From Pyrus communis (lineage: Eukaryota > Streptophyta > Magnoliopsida > Rosales > Rosaceae), in assembly GCF_963583255.1 (NCBI RefSeq), contig NC_084816.1:11643100-11707099 (forward strand): 64,000 bases of DNA, read 5' to 3'. Numbering within the stretch: position 1 is the stretch's first letter; every line of letters starts with the position of its first letter. This document shows, piece by piece, positions 23,494 to 34,082 of the stretch. Under the pieces are notes generated by a model. It was not told the origin of the DNA, did no database searches, and was given only the letters and a program-made list of their open reading frames with translations. Position numbers and translations under genes: made by a program.

Positions 23494-24186
23494 ATGGCAA
23501 ACTCATCGAACCTTAGCTTGGAATTGAGCCTTAGCAGTGATACGGGCGCGCCGCGTCAAGGTAACGTATGGCGCCCTTCTTTCTTTTCTTCTAACGGTCC
23601 TCTCACAGGTGAAGACTCCGTGATGCAGGACGCCACAACAGCTACAATAGTAGCTAGGAACCTCCTCACTCCGAAAGATAGTAGGCTGCTGTCAGGACGG
23701 TCCGATGAGCTGGCCGTTCAAGAGTCCCTCGCACTTAGTGTTCAGTGTGCGAGTTCTGTGTCCAACATGGGCCAACGCCTGCTTGCCCGCTCCCGTCAGG
23801 TGGAATCATTGATGGCAGAGGTGGAAAGTCTCAAGCAGGAGATCCAGCAGCTGAAGTATGAGAATAGAAGTTTGCACGTGCTTGCAAACAACTATTCGAC
23901 GGGCATGAAGAGGAAGCTTGATGAGCTGCAAGAGTCTGAAGGTCGGATTCACAGTGACCGTCAAAGGTTCTCGTCTTTCCTCCAGAGGCAACTTTTTCCT
24001 GGCTCATCCAGCGCTTGGCCAAGTATTGAGGCCTGGAATGCTCTATCTTCGATGCCTTCTGCTCCTATGCCTTCTGTTCCAACGCCTTCTGTTCCTACGC
24101 CTTCCGCTCCGATGCCTTCTGCTCCTACGCCTTCCGCTTCAAGAGTAAAGCCACGTAGTGGGGCCTCAAGCAAACACCCTTTGTGA
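23494..24186 (+). CDS. Antisense ORF in Athila: 230-residue coiled-coil protein, unknown function
   Basis: A complete 230-residue frame on the strand opposite to gag-pol, placed between pol and the 3' LTR. The start lies in aaaaatggc, a good plant context, after stops in the same frame. Residues 7-14 contain overlapping LxLxL (LSLELSL), the core of EAR-type repression motifs. Residues about 95-150 are a heptad-patterned coiled coil (RQVESLMAEVESLKQEIQQL). Residues 187-216 are five to six tandem (M/T)PS(A/V)P units, and the tail is basic. There is no membrane segment, no zinc knuckle and no enzyme motif, and I do not recognise a family. Antisense accessory ORFs between pol and the 3' LTR are known in some plant Ty3/gypsy elements, chiefly the Tat lineage. 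Here it occupies the env position of an Athila. It could be a captured host gene fragment or a true element gene. Confidence 0.65.
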   Translation: MANSSNLSLELSLSSDTGAPRQGNVWRPSFFSSNGPLTGEDSVMQDATTATIVARNLLTPKDSRLLSGRSDELAVQESLALSVQCASSVSNMGQRLLARSRQVESLMAEVESLKQEIQQLKYENRSLHVLANNYSTGMKRKLDELQESEGRIHSDRQRFSSFLQRQLFPGSSSAWPSIEAWNALSSMPSAPMPSVPTPSVPTPSAPMPSAPTPSASRVKPRSGASSKHPL

Positions 24187-24204
24187 AGCACCATCTTTCT
24201 TTGT

Positions 24205-24335
24205 TTAGCACTGCCTATCAATAAATCAAACATTTTCTCAATGTTACAATCATAGACTCACACAATTAATAAACAAACAAACAATAACAACTAAACAACC
24301 TAACAAGGCAGAAACGAAATAGCAACAAAGAAAAG
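24205..24335 (-). repeat. Internal repeat unit B
   Basis: A diverged copy of 22,155-22,285 ('aatcaaacattttctcaatgtt', then 'catagactcacaca' and 'caacaaagaaaagaat') lying directly after the antisense ORF. With unit A on the other side, it makes the module look like an insertion between duplicated sequences. A T-run of about 35 follows at 24,339-24,373. Confidence 0.65.
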
Positions 24336-24336
24336 A

Positions 24337-24378
<42 letters not shown>

Positions 24379-24469
24379 TTATCAAATTTTCGGAGTTTTA
24401 TACCAAGACACTATAAAACACACTAAAACACTCTAAAAACGCTTAAAACAGCAAGAAACCACATTCTAA

Positions 24470-24640
24470 GTGAAAGGTGAATAAATCCCACGAAATTCAT
24501 GCAAATACAAATTGTTTACCCCCCCACACTTAAATCAAACCTTGTCCTCAATGTTTTAAGCAGAAAGTCACAACAGAGCAAGCAAATAAACAAATACGAG
24601 AAAGAAAGCAAAGTAAGGCAGTAAAGAAAAAGAAAGGAAT
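24470..24640 (-). repeat. Internal repeat unit C with polypurine motif
   Basis: A copy of unit A with the run of seven C (24,520-24,526) and 'cacttaaatcaaaccttgtcctcaatg'. It lies just downstream of the pol stop in element orientation, a place where some Athila elements have an internal polypurine tract. Confidence 0.7.
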
Positions 24641-24749
24641 AAAAATAAGTCTCTTAAAGGGGTTTTCCAAGTTCTTCTCTATTCGGATGCATGGGTTGCC
24701 TCCCAAGTAGCGCTTTCTTTTACGTCTTGCAGCCGGACGGTACCTCCGT

Positions 24750-27700
24750 TTAAGCTTGACTAGGTTCCACGGCATGGAGGGGTACCTCCTCCACGACATG
24801 CTCCTCAAACATCTCGTAATAGGGCTTCAATCGATGCCCATTCACTTTGAATTCTTGCTGCGTCCTTGAACTTTTGATTTGCACTGCACCATGAGGGAAA
24901 ACATTAGTAACAACAAACGGGCCAATCCATTTAGAACGCAACTTACCAGGAAACAACCGTAGGCGAGAGTTGAAAAGTAACACTTTCTGCCCAACTGTGA
25001 AGGTCTTGGTTCGAATCATTTTATCATGGAATGCTTTGGTCTTGGTTTTGTACATCCGGGCATTCTCATAGGCTTCATTCCGAATCTCCTCAAGTTCATT
25101 CAATTGGAGCTTCCTATGAACTCCCGCTGCATCTATGTCCATGTTGAAAATCTTCACGGCCCAATGTGCCTTGTGCTCTAACTCTACGGGCAAATGACAT
25201 GGCTTACCATAGACGAGCCGAAAAGGTGACATCCCAATGGGTGTTTTGTATGCCGTACGATATGCCCACAGTGCATCATCTAAACGTAAGCTCCAATCCC
25301 TCCTTGTTGGTCCAACGGTCTTCTCCAAAATTTGTTTGATTTCTCGGTTAGACACCTCGGCTTGGCCATTTGTTTGAGGATGGTAAGGTGTGGAGACCTT
25401 ATGGTTGACATGGTACTTTCTTAGCAACGCCTCAATGGTCCGATTGCAAAAGTGAGACCCTCCATCACTTATGATTACTCTCGGCATTCCAAACCTAGCA
25501 AAAATGTTAGTTTTCACGAAATCTGCAACCACCTTAGAATCGTTAGTACGGGTGGCTTTTGCTTCCACCCATTTAGAAACATAATCAACGGCTAGCAAGA
25601 TATAAGTGAAACCATAAGATGGAGGGAAAGGGCCCATGAAATCAATGCCCCAAACATCAAAAATTTCAACATTAAAGACAGGGGTTTGCGGCATTTGGTC
25701 CTTGATACCTATGTTACCCATTCTTTGGCAACGATCACAAGACATACAAAAGGTTCTAGCATCCCTAAATATAGTCGGCCAATAAAAACCACACTCTAGA
25801 ACCTTGAGGGCAGTGCGTTGTGTGCCAAAATGACCACCACATGCATATGTGTGACAAAAGCTTAGAATTGAGTGAAATTCAGAATCATGCACACATCTAC
25901 GTACAATTTGATCTGAGCAATACTTCCACAAATAAGGGTCATCCCAAACATAGAAACGTGCATCATTTTTAAGCTTATCACGTTGGTGCTTGTTTAGTTC
26001 ATTTGGAATTTGTTTAGCCACCAAGTAATTCACTAAATCTGCATACCATGGTTCACTTACCTCAATGGATAGCAGCTGCTCATCGGGAAAAGTTTCAGGG
26101 ATAGGCACGGCATGTTCATGCTCCTCGTGGATCATTCGGCTTAAATGGTCAGCCACTACATTCTCGCTTCCTTTCTTATCCCGGATTTCAATATCAAATT
26201 CTTGAAGAAGAAGAATCCAACGGATAAGCCTCGGCTTTGCTTCATTTTTCGTGAGCAAGTACCTCAAAGCTGCATGATCAGAATAAACGATTACTTTAGT
26301 ACCAATTAAATATGAACGGAATTTATCTAAAGCAAAAACCACAGCTAGAAGTTCTTTTTCCGTCGTGGAGTAGTTCAATTGGGCATCATTGAGAGTCCGA
26401 GAGGCATAGTATATGACATGCGGCCGCTTGTCTCTTCTTTGTCCTAGAACAGCTCCTAATGCATAGTCGGATGCATCGCACATGAGCTCGAACGGAAGGC
26501 TCCAGTCTGGAGGTACAATAATGGGGGCCGAGACTAGCTTCTCCTTGAGTTGGTTAAATGCCGAATTACACTCTTCATCAAACTTGAATGGCACATCTTT
26601 TTGAAGCAATCGGCAAAGAGGGTTGGACATCTTGGAGAAGTCCTTGCTAAAACGCCTATAGAAACCTGCATGGCCAAGAAACGAACGTACCTCTCTAACC
26701 GAAGTAGGAGAGGGTAAGTGACGTACAAGGTCTATTTTTGATTTATCTACTTCAATTCCTTTTTCTGAAACAATATGTCCTAAAACTATACCTTGTTTCA
26801 CCATAAAGTGACATTTCTCCCAATTCAAGACAAGGTTAGTTTCAACACATCGTTTCAAAATTAAGGTCAGATTATCCAAGCAATTATCAAATGAACTCCC
26901 AAATACACTGAAATCATCCATGAAAACCTCAATGATCTTTTCAACAAAATCGGAAAATATACTTACCATACACCTTTGGAAAGTGGCCGGTGCGTTGCAT
27001 AAGCCAAATGGCATGCGACGATAAGCAAATGTTCCAAAGGGACATGTGAATGTGGTCTTCTCTTGATCATCCGGGGCTATCACAATTTGGTTATATCCAG
27101 AGTATCCATCAAGAAAACAGTAAAAAGCATGACCGGCTAACCTTTCGAGCATTTGGTCGATGAATGGCAAAGGAAAGTGATCTTTCCTAGTCATGGCATT
27201 TAGCTTCCGGTAATCGATACATACCCGCCATCCAGTCTGAATGCGTGTAGGCACGAGCTCATTCTCATCATTCTTGATAACAGTTACTCCGGACTTCTTG
27301 GGAACGACTTGAACTGGAGAGACCCAACGGCTATCGGAGATAGGGTAGATCACTCCGCAATCCAAAAGTTTGATTATTTCCTTCTTCACCACTTCCATCA
27401 TCGGAGGGTTGAGACGGCGTTGAGCCTCTCGAGTTGGTTTAGCCCCCTCCTCAAGAAGTATACGGTGCATGCATGTGGTAGGGCTTATTCCTTTAATGTC
27501 GGCCAAAGTCCACCCTATGGCCGTTTTGTGCTCTCGCAGCACCCTCACAAGCTTCTCCTCCTCCATTGCCGTGAGACTTGATGAAATGATGACGGGCAAT
27601 GTTTCGCCTTCTCCCAAAAACACATACTTCAAATGGTCCGGCAACGGCTTAAGTTCAAGCGATGGTGCCTGAACAACAGAAGGTAGCATCTTAGTGGAAA

Positions 27701-30272
27701 CTGAATTTGAAAGTGAGAGTGGAACCTTACCATATTGTTGTGGCAATGACTCAAGGGCTGCCACAACCTCAATTATTTCTTCACTAGAACCCATTGCAAA
27801 GAATTCCTCCTCCTTGCCGTGGCCTTGCATTGGCCCAAATCCTTCATTTTTGCGCTCTATGGCCTTAGTGATGGTTGTTTCCAGGGCGTCCTCGTTCAAT
27901 TCTTCAAGGTATACCTGCGCCAAAGAATCGATAACATCAATGGAAAAACAAGAATGGTCATCAACGGGATATCTCATAGTTTCAGAAATATTAAAATCAA
28001 TCACTTCCCCATCGAATTCCATTGTCAAGGTGCCTTTGTATACATCAATCTTCGTTCGGGCCGTCTTCATGAATGGCCTACCAAGGAGAATCGGCAAAGA
28101 TGTAGAATGGGCTGAATCCTCCATGTCTAGGACGTAGAAATCAGCCGGAAAAATTAAATGGTTCACCTGCACAAGCACATCCTCCAAAACTCCTTTTGGA
28201 TACGCGTTAGAACGATCAGCCAATTGTATAATTACACCATCTTGTTTTAATTCACCCAAATTCATAGATGCATAAATAGAATAAGGCATGACATTTATGG
28301 ATGCACCTAAATCAAGCATGGCATGTTCAAAACGATTATGTCCAATTACACAAGGAATCGTGAAACTACCGGGGTCTTTGCACTTGGTAGGCAGTTTACG
28401 TTGCAAAACAGCGGACACATTCTCGCTTACCTTCACTACCTCTTTGTTTGCCCTTCTTCTCTTTGTATTGCATAGGTCCTTGAGGAATTTAGCATACTTT
28501 GGAACCTGTTTGATTGCATCGAGAAGCGGTATGTTCACTTGCACTTTCCGGAATGTTTCAAGAATGTCCTTCTCGCTTTCTTCCTTTTTTTCTTGCATGA
28601 ACCTGCGAGGAAAAGGTACATTGGGCAGATTAGGACGTGAAGTACATGAATTTGAACTTAAATTACCTGATTTGGCCGAGTTAGGGTGATCTGCCTCAGG
28701 TTGTGTCGTCTCTTCATCTACTTTCTGGGCAGATTTGGGATTGTTTGGCTCGGTCCCAACTTCTTTTCCACCCCTTAGGGTGATGGCCTTGGCGGATTCG
28801 AATCCTCCCTTTGGATTGACTGTGGTTGAGCTAGGAAGCTTTCCTTGCTCTCTAATCTGTCCAAGGAACTCAGAAATCTGCCCTATTTGTTTCTTCATAT
28901 CCGTCATTTCCTTCTCGTTATTTGCTATCCGGTTGTTTTGATTTTGCAACCCCTGCGAAATAGAGGTTAGTAATTGCATAGCTTGATCACTTTCCAAGGA
29001 CGTACCTGAATGAGATGATGTCGAAGGTTGTTGGGGTTGTTGGGGTTGTTGGGGTGCATACGGCTTGGAATAAAAACCAGGGGGGTTTGGCCTAAATCCT
29101 CCTTGTTGGGCAGCTTGTTGTGGCTCCCTCCATTTGAAGTTTGGATGGTCCCTCCATCCGGCATTGTAAGTGTTCGAGTATGGGTTGTTTTGATTTTGTC
29201 CTTGGAAACCAATTGCATTGGCAGATTCCCACCCACCATTCTCGATTAGTTGAGGGCACTTGTCGGATGGATGCCCTTGAATTGAGCACACGCCACAAAC
29301 TTGGTGTTCTTGTGCTTTTGGACCAATCACAACCTGAGAAACAAGAGAAGTAAGATTAGCAAGTTGTGATTGAATTTCAGAAATAGCACTCACCTCATTT
29401 ACACTTTGTTGTCGTGGGGCTTCCCTTTGACCCACTCCTTCATATTGTTGAGCGTTGAGCGCTCGGTTGGCTATGAGAATCTTGGCATCCCTTGGTGTTT
29501 TGTCCACCAATGCTCCTCCCGCTGATGCATCAAGCATTTGACGTTCGATAGGAAGGAGGCCCTCATAGAAATATTGAAGGAGAAGTTCCTCCTTCATTTG
29601 ATGTTGAGGACATGAAGCTACAAGGCCCTTGAAGCGCTCATAATAAGCCGGGAATGTCTCGCCATGATTCTGTTGAATACCACTAATTTTCTTCCGTAGG
29701 AGAATCACTCTCGAAGTAGGGAAGAATTTCTCCAAGAAAGCACGCTTCATACTCTCCCACGAAGTCACAGTTCCCGGGGCTAGTTCGTAGAGCCAATCTT
29801 TGGCCTTGTCCATAAGTGAAAATGGAAAGGCCTTCATCTTCAATATACTCCCATCCACATTGACGGGGGTCATGCTCGAACAAACCACCTCGAACTCCTT
29901 CAAGTGTTTGTTGGGGTCTTCCATAGACAAGCCATGGAACTTCGGAATATGGTGTAACAAACTGGATTTGAGTTCAAATTCCTCAGTCTTCCCCTCTGCA
30001 GCCGTGGGGTATTGGATACAAAGAGGCAATGCATTATCCAAACCCGAGGCCGAAAGCTCCTTGATGGTTCTATTATCTGCTGCCATGGCTTGTTCTTCTT
30101 CAAAAATCTGATCCGTGGGCTTTTCTTCTACACCTACTTCGTCTTCTTCAAGCCCAGGTTGTGGTGGAGGTTGTGGTGGCTCTTGTTGACTCCTCGTTCT
30201 CCTCAAAGTGCGTTCAAAATCACCGTCAAAGTCGGAGATGTTCTCTATAATAGGCCGAGAGCTACGAGTCAT
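24750..30272 (-). CDS. Athila gag-pol polyprotein, intact
   Basis: One uninterrupted frame of 1,840 residues. GAG core is at about 110-245 ([27 protein letters not shown]). A complete CCHC knuckle is at 326-339, followed by a Gln/Pro/Asn-rich linker to about 540. The aspartic protease has DLGAS at 654-658. The reverse transcriptase (about 950-1,130) has the catalytic FMDD at 1,117-1,120. RNase H is at about 1,260-1,380 ([20 protein letters not shown]). The integrase has a zinc-binding region near 1,467-1,515 and catalytic D1544, D1603 and E1639 ([24 protein letters not shown]). The C-terminal tail ([19 protein letters not shown]) is of the usual kind. All catalytic residues are present, so the element may still be able to move. 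The start chosen is the first ATG, 132 bases inside the 5' LTR. Gag and pol are fused in one frame, normal for Athila. Confidence 0.97.
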   Translation of the reverse strand: MTRSSRPIIENISDFDGDFERTLRRTRSQQEPPQPPPQPGLEEDEVGVEEKPTDQIFEEEQAMAADNRTIKELSASGLDNALPLCIQYPTAAEGKTEEFELKSSLLHHIPKFHGLSMEDPNKHLKEFEVVCSSMTPVNVDGSILKMKAFPFSLMDKAKDWLYELAPGTVTSWESMKRAFLEKFFPTSRVILLRKKISGIQQNHGETFPAYYERFKGLVASCPQHQMKEELLLQYFYEGLLPIERQMLDASAGGALVDKTPRDAKILIANRALNAQQYEGVGQREAPRQQSVNEVSAISEIQSQLANLTSLVSQVVIGPKAQEHQVCGVCSIQGHPSDKCPQLIENGGWESANAIGFQGQNQNNPYSNTYNAGWRDHPNFKWREPQQAAQQGGFRPNPPGFYSKPYAPQQPQQPQQPSTSSHSGTSLESDQAMQLLTSISQGLQNQNNRIANNEKEMTDMKKQIGQISEFLGQIREQGKLPSSTTVNPKGGFESAKAITLRGGKEVGTEPNNPKSAQKVDEETTQPEADHPNSAKSGNLSSNSCTSRPNLPNVPFPRRFMQEKKEESEKDILETFRKVQVNIPLLDAIKQVPKYAKFLKDLCNTKRRRANKEVVKVSENVSAVLQRKLPTKCKDPGSFTIPCVIGHNRFEHAMLDLGASINVMPYSIYASMNLGELKQDGVIIQLADRSNAYPKGVLEDVLVQVNHLIFPADFYVLDMEDSAHSTSLPILLGRPFMKTARTKIDVYKGTLTMEFDGEVIDFNISETMRYPVDDHSCFSIDVIDSLAQVYLEELNEDALETTITKAIERKNEGFGPMQGHGKEEEFFAMGSSEEIIEVVAALESLPQQYGKVPLSLSNSVSTKMLPSVVQAPSLELKPLPDHLKYVFLGEGETLPVIISSSLTAMEEEKLVRVLREHKTAIGWTLADIKGISPTTCMHRILLEEGAKPTREAQRRLNPPMMEVVKKEIIKLLDCGVIYPISDSRWVSPVQVVPKKSGVTVIKNDENELVPTRIQTGWRVCIDYRKLNAMTRKDHFPLPFIDQMLERLAGHAFYCFLDGYSGYNQIVIAPDDQEKTTFTCPFGTFAYRRMPFGLCNAPATFQRCMVSIFSDFVEKIIEVFMDDFSVFGSSFDNCLDNLTLILKRCVETNLVLNWEKCHFMVKQGIVLGHIVSEKGIEVDKSKIDLVRHLPSPTSVREVRSFLGHAGFYRRFSKDFSKMSNPLCRLLQKDVPFKFDEECNSAFNQLKEKLVSAPIIVPPDWSLPFELMCDASDYALGAVLGQRRDKRPHVIYYASRTLNDAQLNYSTTEKELLAVVFALDKFRSYLIGTKVIVYSDHAALRYLLTKNEAKPRLIRWILLLQEFDIEIRDKKGSENVVADHLSRMIHEEHEHAVPIPETFPDEQLLSIEVSEPWYADLVNYLVAKQIPNELNKHQRDKLKNDARFYVWDDPYLWKYCSDQIVRRCVHDSEFHSILSFCHTYACGGHFGTQRTALKVLECGFYWPTIFRDARTFCMSCDRCQRMGNIGIKDQMPQTPVFNVEIFDVWGIDFMGPFPPSYGFTYILLAVDYVSKWVEAKATRTNDSKVVADFVKTNIFARFGMPRVIISDGGSHFCNRTIEALLRKYHVNHKVSTPYHPQTNGQAEVSNREIKQILEKTVGPTRRDWSLRLDDALWAYRTAYKTPIGMSPFRLVYGKPCHLPVELEHKAHWAVKIFNMDIDAAGVHRKLQLNELEEIRNEAYENARMYKTKTKAFHDKMIRTKTFTVGQKVLLFNSRLRLFPGKLRSKWIGPFVVTNVFPHGAVQIKSSRTQQEFKVNGHRLKPYYEMFEEHVVEEVPLHAVEPSQA

Positions 30273-30381
30273 ACACAGTACCTAAAAAAAAACAAGGAAA
30301 CAAACAAACTAAGAATTTGAAATAAGAATGCACGAAAAACAAAATATAAAAATAAAGACAAAGGATTAGCAAAGTTGCTAA

Positions 30382-30399
30382 TCCCCGGCAACGGCGCCA
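30382..30399 (-). other. Athila primer-binding site (tRNA-Asp)
   Basis: On the minus strand, tggcgccgttgccgggga lies five bases from the 5' LTR. It is complementary to the 3' end of plant tRNA-Asp, the usual primer of Athila elements. Confidence 0.92.
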
Positions 30400-30404
30400 A
30401 AATT

Positions 30405-32646
30405 TGGTGCGAGATTTACTTGACACTCAAATTAAACCCTCGTTTGACAATTGTAGTAGAATGGATAAGTGAGGGATCGTTCTAGACCGGGGATTAGGAG
30501 GGCTTGCTAAAACCTTCTAAATTGACTTAAAAACATAAAAACTAAATTAAAATACTCTTAACAAGACTACTAGGACTCAGAATGGCTTTGAAAAACTCAA
30601 ATTGTCTAAAACAATCAAATTGACTCAAATAGAAGCTAGAACTTGATTTAGACGAATTTGCAAGTGTTTATGACTCCAAAAGCTTAAAGAGACAAAAATA
30701 AAACAAATACGAATGATTAAGACTTAACAAAATAGGGGGGGAAATTGTGGTTGGACGATATTAAATTAAATGGACAGAATATAATTAAAGGCAAAATGTA
30801 AATATGAATGTGATAAAAATATGGATGATGGAATAGCCAAGGGGTTCTTCTCCACACATGTTACACTTGCAAAACAAAATTGATTCTCAGTTGGTCTTTC
30901 GATAAGTTGTGAAACTCAATGCTCCAAGTTAATTAGATCCACTTAGATTAACTTTCAGATTTCCCTAAATTCGTTGGATTGAATGGAATACGCATTACAA
31001 CCAAATTATTCTTAATCAAAGTCCCTAACTATGGAATACGCATGATAGAGACATTCAACAAAGATCATTAAGTTCAACGGAAATCATAAACATCGACGAG
31101 GCATTCGTTACTATGGAATACGCATGAAACTTATGCCAAGAATTCATTTAACGCGATTGTTTATAAGCAACCTCCACTACTTGTGAATATAAGTTCATAG
31201 CGATTAGGTGAAATTCACTTATATTCTAGCGTCATATTTATGCATGAAAATTAAGCTTGCAATCTCAATGAACATACATAAATAAGTTATCAATCAAACA
31301 GTTAAACGAATTGAATCCACAACTTATGAAATTCCAACCAAACGTAATCAATTCAAAATGCAAATATAAACATAGTTTCGAATCACCCCCTAGCTAAAGG
31401 GGGTTTAGTTCCTCATAACTTTGAAATCAAAGAAACACCTAAACATTCCAACAACTCAAACGTGAATTGTATGAACGTTTAGGCACTCTTCTCTTCCCTT
31501 CTCATACGTACAAAACAAAGAGAATTAAATTTAAACTTTGAAATCAAAGAAACACCTAAACATTCCAACAACTCAAACTTGAATTGTATGAACGTTTAAG
31601 CACTCTTTTCTTCCTCGTTGTTGTAGCACAAGGTCTAAGGTGAGCTTTGGGGATTATGTGAAGTGTTTTGGAGGGATGGGAAGTGGTTGGATAGTGGCTG
31701 CAATGAAGGAGAAAAACTGCACAGAAAATGGAAGTGTTTGTAACTGAAAATGTGTATGGAAGAGTGAATGAATTTTGAGGAGTGTTGGATGCTTATTTAT
31801 AGGTGAAATGGGGGAACAAAAGAGGGAATATTGCAGCTAGGAGGGGATGAATGATTATGGGTGCATGTGTTTGGAATAATGAAGGGGGAATGTATGTAAT
31901 AAAACAACTAGGAAAAGTTATGGAAAGTTGGAAATGGGAGTGGGAACTCACGGCATTGTTGGGTTGTTTATGGGAGAATAAATGTATGATAATGGCTAAA
32001 TAATTAAAGGGAATGAATGGGAGTGACACTAGGTTGGTTATGCATGTGAATGCAAGGAGGAAAGCTGAAAATGCAAGGGAAGCTCACGGCACAATGTTGT
32101 TTTGCTTCTTGAAATGCATGTGAATGCATTTGAGTGTAATATGAAAAGAATGACTAATTAATGTATGTAGGGTTGATATGCATGTGAATTAGGTTGGAAA
32201 GAGGTGGAAGTGGAATGTTATGCAATGATAATGTCTTGTAAAGATGCTAATAAATAATGCATGTAGGGTTAGCTAGGTTGGCTTTGTTTGGGTGCATGTA
32301 TGTTAATGGTGGTTTTGCATGTGAATTGATGGATTGTTTTTGATGGAATGGATGGTTCTTTGCATGGCTATAAGGGATAGAATAAGAGAGAATGGGCTAG
32401 GCCCTTTGTTTTATGTCCAAAGTGAAAATAAGGCCTTCAAATTCGTCCAAACTTTGGCTCCATGGATAAGCTATCCAATCCATGCCCAAAAATGCTCCAA
32501 ATGGCCTCAAAATGCACTTTCTTGCTCCCTAAGCCCTTAGAACCTGAAAACACACAAAAGAAGCATAAAGAACTAAAATAACTAAAGAAACATAACGTAA
32601 ATGTACGAGAACAAGCCATTTAAGTCGCATGAATATGCTCCTATCA
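30405..32646 (-). repeat. Athila 5' LTR
   Basis: The 2,242-bp partner of 18,209-20,450 at a constant offset of 12,196, apparently identical. It is the active promoter of the element, with TATA at 31,792-31,801 on the minus strand. Confidence 0.95.
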
Positions 32647-32651
32647 GTGGC

Positions 32652-34067
32652 TGGCCTCTATGTAGAAAAATGACAGAATATGTTTCACCCAAATTCAATT
32701 AGAAAACCCCTTAATGTGAAACCAAGCTATAATGTTGATTTTACACTTCATTTCATGTGAGTGGCAAACTTGTAATTAATACAAGTTTGCTACCCCTCAC
32801 CCTTATGGCCATATGTTGTTATTGGGCTTAATTGCCCATTTTGTTTTAGTTGTCATACAACTTAAACATAATGGGCCTTGTGGACCAAAACGTTTTTGTG
32901 CCCCGAAGCCCAAAACTAACTTAAACGCCCAATACGAACGTTTCGTATAATTAATTAACTATTTAATTAATCTTGACCATTCTTCAATTAAACCATTTAA
33001 TTGCTTATCCATTTCATATAATTTCTTCACTTATATCCTTACTCGGTGTACGATCCATTAGGTTCCAATTAGCGAGGTAGTGGGCGATGTTACTCTTAAC
33101 GATCGATTGTGAATTGAAACCACATTTCAATTCTCCCTTAAAATTAGTGTTTGCTAATCTTTAGGGCTTCCACAAACCATGGGTGACGCCTAGCAGCATG
33201 TCATGGTTACCCAAGCTAAGTAGAAGTGGTTGGAGAACCTATCCAGTTACAACTACAATGCAATACGGTCCTTCTCTAATACAATACTCTTAATTACATT
33301 GTTTAAGTGATAGTTTGTTTCATGTCTACTATCCAATGTGATATTTCTCTATATGATTCAATTGAATAAGATTTGGAAAAACCTTCCTTAGTCATATTCA
33401 TATGCTTTGGCCAAAGACTCTCGAATCATATCTTAGAGTATTCTCCTTCCACTATGGAAGGTTAGAGATCCCTTGTTGTGCATTCATATGCCTACATGAC
33501 TAGATAGCTTGACCCCAACAATGCCGTGGACACTCCAATGGAATGCCGTTGACATAATCAAAGATCAAGGACCTAACCATTAGACATCAATGATGCCTCA
33601 GGTCAAAGGACTACTTTGCATATTGCAACTATTGAGTTCTCACATGACATGTATGTTCGAACTCTCGTTTGATCGTAGTTCAGTGTACTCGATTACTCTT
33701 TCGAGCACCTATGTGTTTGCCTTAGTGTCCAACACCAAATGACTTGAGACTAGTTCATACTCACGCTTGAGTCGACATAACACATACTAACCTTAGCGGA
33801 TTGTCAATGCCCAATTGGCAATCCTATGGCTAGGAACGTTTTAGGAATGAACATAAGAGAAAGGTCTCGTTAATTTAACTAACTTAAATCACTTGTCTCT
33901 TAGATCAATTACATTCCTTGGATTCCCTTATTGCTTAAACACAAGATACTATAAATAGTGATTAACAATAAGCTTTGCCCTTTATTAAACATATAAAAGT
34001 TTAACACAATAAGTATTCCAAAAAGCTATTACATCAAATGAGTGGCTTTGTGGGCATACTTCCAACA
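32652..34067 (-). repeat. Copia 3' LTR, proximal part (right of Athila)
   Basis: 1,416 bp matching 40,120-41,535 with two visible differences. It ends at the polypurine tract of the element. Confidence 0.93.
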
Positions 34068-34082
34068 ATCTCCCACTTGCAC
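34068..34082 (-). other. Copia polypurine tract
   Basis: On the minus strand, gtgcaagtgggagat immediately precedes the 3' LTR start tgttgg. This is the usual form of the polypurine tract in plant copia elements, where plus-strand DNA synthesis begins. Confidence 0.85.

Larger units (their letters stand above)
18209..32646 (-). mobile_element. Athila-type Ty3/gypsy retrotransposon, very young
   Basis: A complete 14,438-bp element inserted in the 3' LTR of the copia element. Its target duplication is gtggc at 18,204-18,208 and 32,647-32,651. The LTRs, 18,209-20,450 and 30,405-32,646, are each 2,242 bp, tgatagg...ctcgcacca in element orientation. I saw no difference on comparing long stretches, and the three small reading frames inside them are identical. 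The primer site complementary to tRNA-Asp, polypurine tract and an uninterrupted gag-pol are present. The RT type ([42 protein letters not shown]) and the tRNA-Asp primer fit the Athila lineage. No env-like ORF is seen downstream of pol; that space (20,451-24,749) holds repeats and an antisense ORF. Confidence 0.95.

Noticed and set aside
22961..23506. 181-residue minus-strand frame overlapping the region upstream of the antisense ORF
   Set aside because: It is built largely from the 21-23 bp and 60-bp DNA repeats read in a lucky frame (SEIEEA-type repeats), overlaps the start of the plus-strand ORF, and has no recognisable domain.
27694..28137. 147-residue plus-strand frame opposite the Athila pol
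   Set aside because: It is a shadow of the intact minus-strand gag-pol; the composition is explained by the complementary codons.
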